This document shows, one piece after another, positions 62,363-64,000 of a stretch of 64,000 bases of DNA. A program made the position numbers and the translations under genes. The DNA is from Xiheimicrobium sp033763395 (lineage in GTDB: Bacteria > Myxococcota > Myxococcia > Myxococcales > Myxococcaceae), in the NCBI GenBank assembly GCA_033763395.1, contig JANRKQ010000178.1:1-64000 (forward strand), in the 5' to 3' direction. The notes below the pieces were generated by a model that did no database searches, was not told the DNA's origin, and was given only the letters and a program-made list of their open reading frames with translations. Numbering within the stretch: the stretch's first letter is position 1; each line of letters opens with the position of its first letter.

Positions 62363-64000
62363 TTACTCGCGCGGGTCGCCCACCAGGACGAAGCCCGCCC
62401 AGAAGTACGGCGCGCGGTACCGTTCCATCGCCGCCACGGTGCGCTGCGCGTTCGCCAGCGCCACCGCCGGCGTCAGCTTCTTCACCAGCAACCCCTCGTA
62501 GAAGGCCTCCATCAACACGGCCGTGGCCTTGTCATTCACCTTCCACAGGCTCGCCACCACCGCGCGCGCGCCTGCGTGGAGGAACCCGCGCGCCAGGCCG
62601 ATGAGGCCCTCGCCCCGTTGCGCCGCGCCGAGCGCCGTCTCGCAGGCCGAGAGCGTCACCAGGTCGGCCGACAGCCGCAGCGCGTACACGTCAGCCAGCG
62701 AGAGGAACCCCTCGACCGGCCGCCCATCGGGCGCGCGGCGCGTCAGCACCAGGCCGCTCTTCTCGGGCGTGGCGAGGTCGAGCACGCCGTGGGTCGCGAA
62801 GTGCACCAACCGCGAACCCGACACGCCCCCCGACACCACCTTCTCTCGCGTGGCGGCGTAGCCCGTCAGCACCTGGCGCTTCGGCGCCGGCACCAGCTTC
62901 GCCAGCGTCTCTCCCTCGGTCGCCGAGAAGGGCAAGCGCCGCCACGTCGCCTCACCGCGCACCTCGGGTACGCCGGCGTCCAGGCCTTCGAGCCGCGGGT
63001 CGTCCTCACCGAAGACCGGGTCGGCCACCACCGTCAGGGTGCTCGTCGGCGCGGCCTTCGCCCCGGCCCGCTTGCGCTGCGCCAGCACCACCGAGAGCGA
63101 AGGCACCTGCACCACCGCGAGCTCGGGCACGAGCGCACCCCAGGGCACCCGCTGCAGGGAGTCATCGGCGACGACGGCGAGGCGCTTCTTGCCCGTCAGC
63201 CGCGCCGCGAAGGGCACCACGGCGTCCCGCAGCGCGACCTTCGTCTTCTCCGCAGCGCCGTCGGCCTCGGCGATGCGCGCAGCGCGAGCGGCCGCCGTCT
63301 CACCCTCGACGTCGCGGTTTCGCGCCGACACCTGCTCGACGAGGGCCACCGCGAGGTCGCGCACCTTCGCCGGCTCGGTCAGCCGGAACGCCTCGGGCGC
63401 CGCCCCGCCTCCCAGCACCAGCGCCCACGACGACTTCCGGCCGAACGCGTACTCGACGATGACCGTGTCCTTCCCGGCGAGCGCCTCGGCATCGTCCAGC
63501 GAGGCCAGTGGCACGGCGCCGAGCTGCGCGGCCCGTGGATCCGACGTCTGCATCGACAGCACCAGTTGCTCGTACTCGGCCAGCCGCGTGGCCATCGTCG
63601 TCTCGAGCGCCTCGAGCGTGTCGGACCTTGGCTTCGCGCGCTCGCGCCTGATGTCGAACTCGAGCTCTCGAATGGTCGCGCGCAGCGCCTCGTCCTTCGA
63701 GCGCAGCCCCCCTTCGGGCCGGTCGGCGTCGATGCGCAGCACCACCTCGAGGAGCGACCGCGCGCGCGACCGTTCGTACGCCTCGAGCGCCTCGGCGAAC
63801 CAGCGGCGCTCTCCCGTCGCCTGCGCCTGGGCCATGGCGGCGGCGATCCACGTGTCGAAGGTGTTGGCGACCGAGCCCGTGTACGAGGCGCGCCGGTCGT
63901 CGCTGGCGATGCGCTCGCGCAGGGACTCGGCGATGGCGAGCGAGCGACGCGCGTGGGCGACGGCGTCGGGGAACTGCTTCGCTTCGAGCGACGCCCGGGC
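62363..64000 (-). CDS. TPR-CHAT protease (N-terminus outside window)
   Basis: The C-terminal 545 codons are present; the frame is open to base 64000. The first part is helical with TPR-like spacing (EALEAYERSRARSLLEVVLRI, ATRLAEYEQLVLSM). The C-terminal ~300 residues are a CHAT (caspase-HetF-associated-with-TPR) protease: the catalytic His in RLVHFATHGVLDLA and the catalytic Cys in LVTLSACETALGAAQRGEG, with GLARGFLHAGARAVVASLW at the end. Both active-site residues are in place. CHAT proteases cut specific substrates in conflict or signalling systems, for example CRISPR-linked Csx29. The gene's own partner lies beyond the window. Confidence 0.92.
   Translation of the reverse strand, partial: ARASLEAKQFPDAVAHARRSLAIAESLRERIASDDRRASYTGSVANTFDTWIAAAMAQAQATGERRWFAEALEAYERSRARSLLEVVLRIDADRPEGGLRSKDEALRATIRELEFDIRRERAKPRSDTLEALETTMATRLAEYEQLVLSMQTSDPRAAQLGAVPLASLDDAEALAGKDTVIVEYAFGRKSSWALVLGGGAAPEAFRLTEPAKVRDLAVALVEQVSARNRDVEGETAAARAARIAEADGAAEKTKVALRDAVVPFAARLTGKKRLAVVADDSLQRVPWGALVPELAVVQVPSLSVVLAQRKRAGAKAAPTSTLTVVADPVFGEDDPRLEGLDAGVPEVRGEATWRRLPFSATEGETLAKLVPAPKRQVLTGYAATREKVVSGGVSGSRLVHFATHGVLDLATPEKSGLVLTRRAPDGRPVEGFLSLADVYALRLSADLVTLSACETALGAAQRGEGLIGLARGFLHAGARAVVASLWKVNDKATAVLMEAFYEGLLVKKLTPAVALANAQRTVAAMERYRAPYFWAGFVLVGDPRE

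Overview
The window is very GC-rich, strongly coding-biased DNA from a myxobacterium (Myxococcota, most likely the Cystobacterineae side of the order). The lineage call rests on several independent marks in the sequence: a MYXO-CTERM-type sorting tail (GCGCSS, a hydrophobic stretch, RRRARG) on the protein ending at 45296 and a similar tail on the one at 56205-58574; a DUF2378/TIGR02265-type protein at 55684; a sigma factor resembling the Myxococcales-specific TIGR03001 group at 51164; lipoproteins with long GGSAGG stalks; and a Ser/Thr kinase with an N-terminal zinc finger. I saw no rRNA, tRNA, CRISPR array, insertion sequence or prophage.

Layout. 1-5.4 kb: a minus-strand run of small-molecule genes (ABM monooxygenase-like, SnoaL/NTF2-like, GH3-type acyl-adenylating enzyme, GNAT-like protein), then an alpha/beta hydrolase and a TetR regulator on the plus strand. 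5.4-6.4 kb: a toxin-antitoxin-like module whose PIN toxin is broken by a one-base frameshift. 6.5-11 kb: a MoxR AAA+ ATPase with a 1096-residue partner and a small membrane protein. 11.1-13 kb: a response regulator/histidine kinase operon. 13-15.1 kb: a Cys-rich repeat lipoprotein with a DUF1554-like end. 15.4-17.6 kb: a small protein and a calpain-like protease. 17.6-31.1 kb: a polytopic membrane protein, a HExxH protein, a 1190-residue LamG/DUF1554-like lipoprotein, a degenerate-vWA lipoprotein and a kelch-like lipoprotein. 31.2-36.4 kb: a response regulator and histidine kinase flanking a beta-helix lipoprotein on the opposite strand. 37-40.5 kb: a PKD/GGSAGG lipoprotein.

40.7-44.2 kb is the most coherent cassette: ECF sigma factor, membrane anti-sigma-like protein, a caspase-fold protease fused to a PEGA-like domain and a predicted outer-membrane barrel, and a lipoprotein, joined by overlapping or abutting start and stop codons. 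44.4-50 kb holds a MYXO-CTERM protein, a gene remnant, a LysR-Ohr-SDR cluster and two poorly known genes. 51.1-56.2 kb is a signalling cluster: sigma factor, lipoprotein, zinc-finger kinase with TPRs, DUF2378-like protein. 56.2-64 kb has a secreted ELWxxDGT-like protein, a ferritin-like lipoprotein, an FmdE-like protein, a membrane transglutaminase-like protein and a TPR-CHAT protease that runs off the right edge.

Taken together this is chromosomal accessory DNA typical of a large predatory, multicellular genome: cell-surface lipoproteins, dedicated regulators, and three eukaryote-like cysteine proteases (calpain, caspase, CHAT), each with its catalytic residues visible. The best candidates for an undescribed system are the sigma/anti-sigma/caspase-barrel operon and the MoxR/1096-residue partner pair that lacks a visible vWA component. 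Start codons were chosen by signal peptides, Shine-Dalgarno-like sequences and overlaps; many are GTG or TTG and remain predictions.
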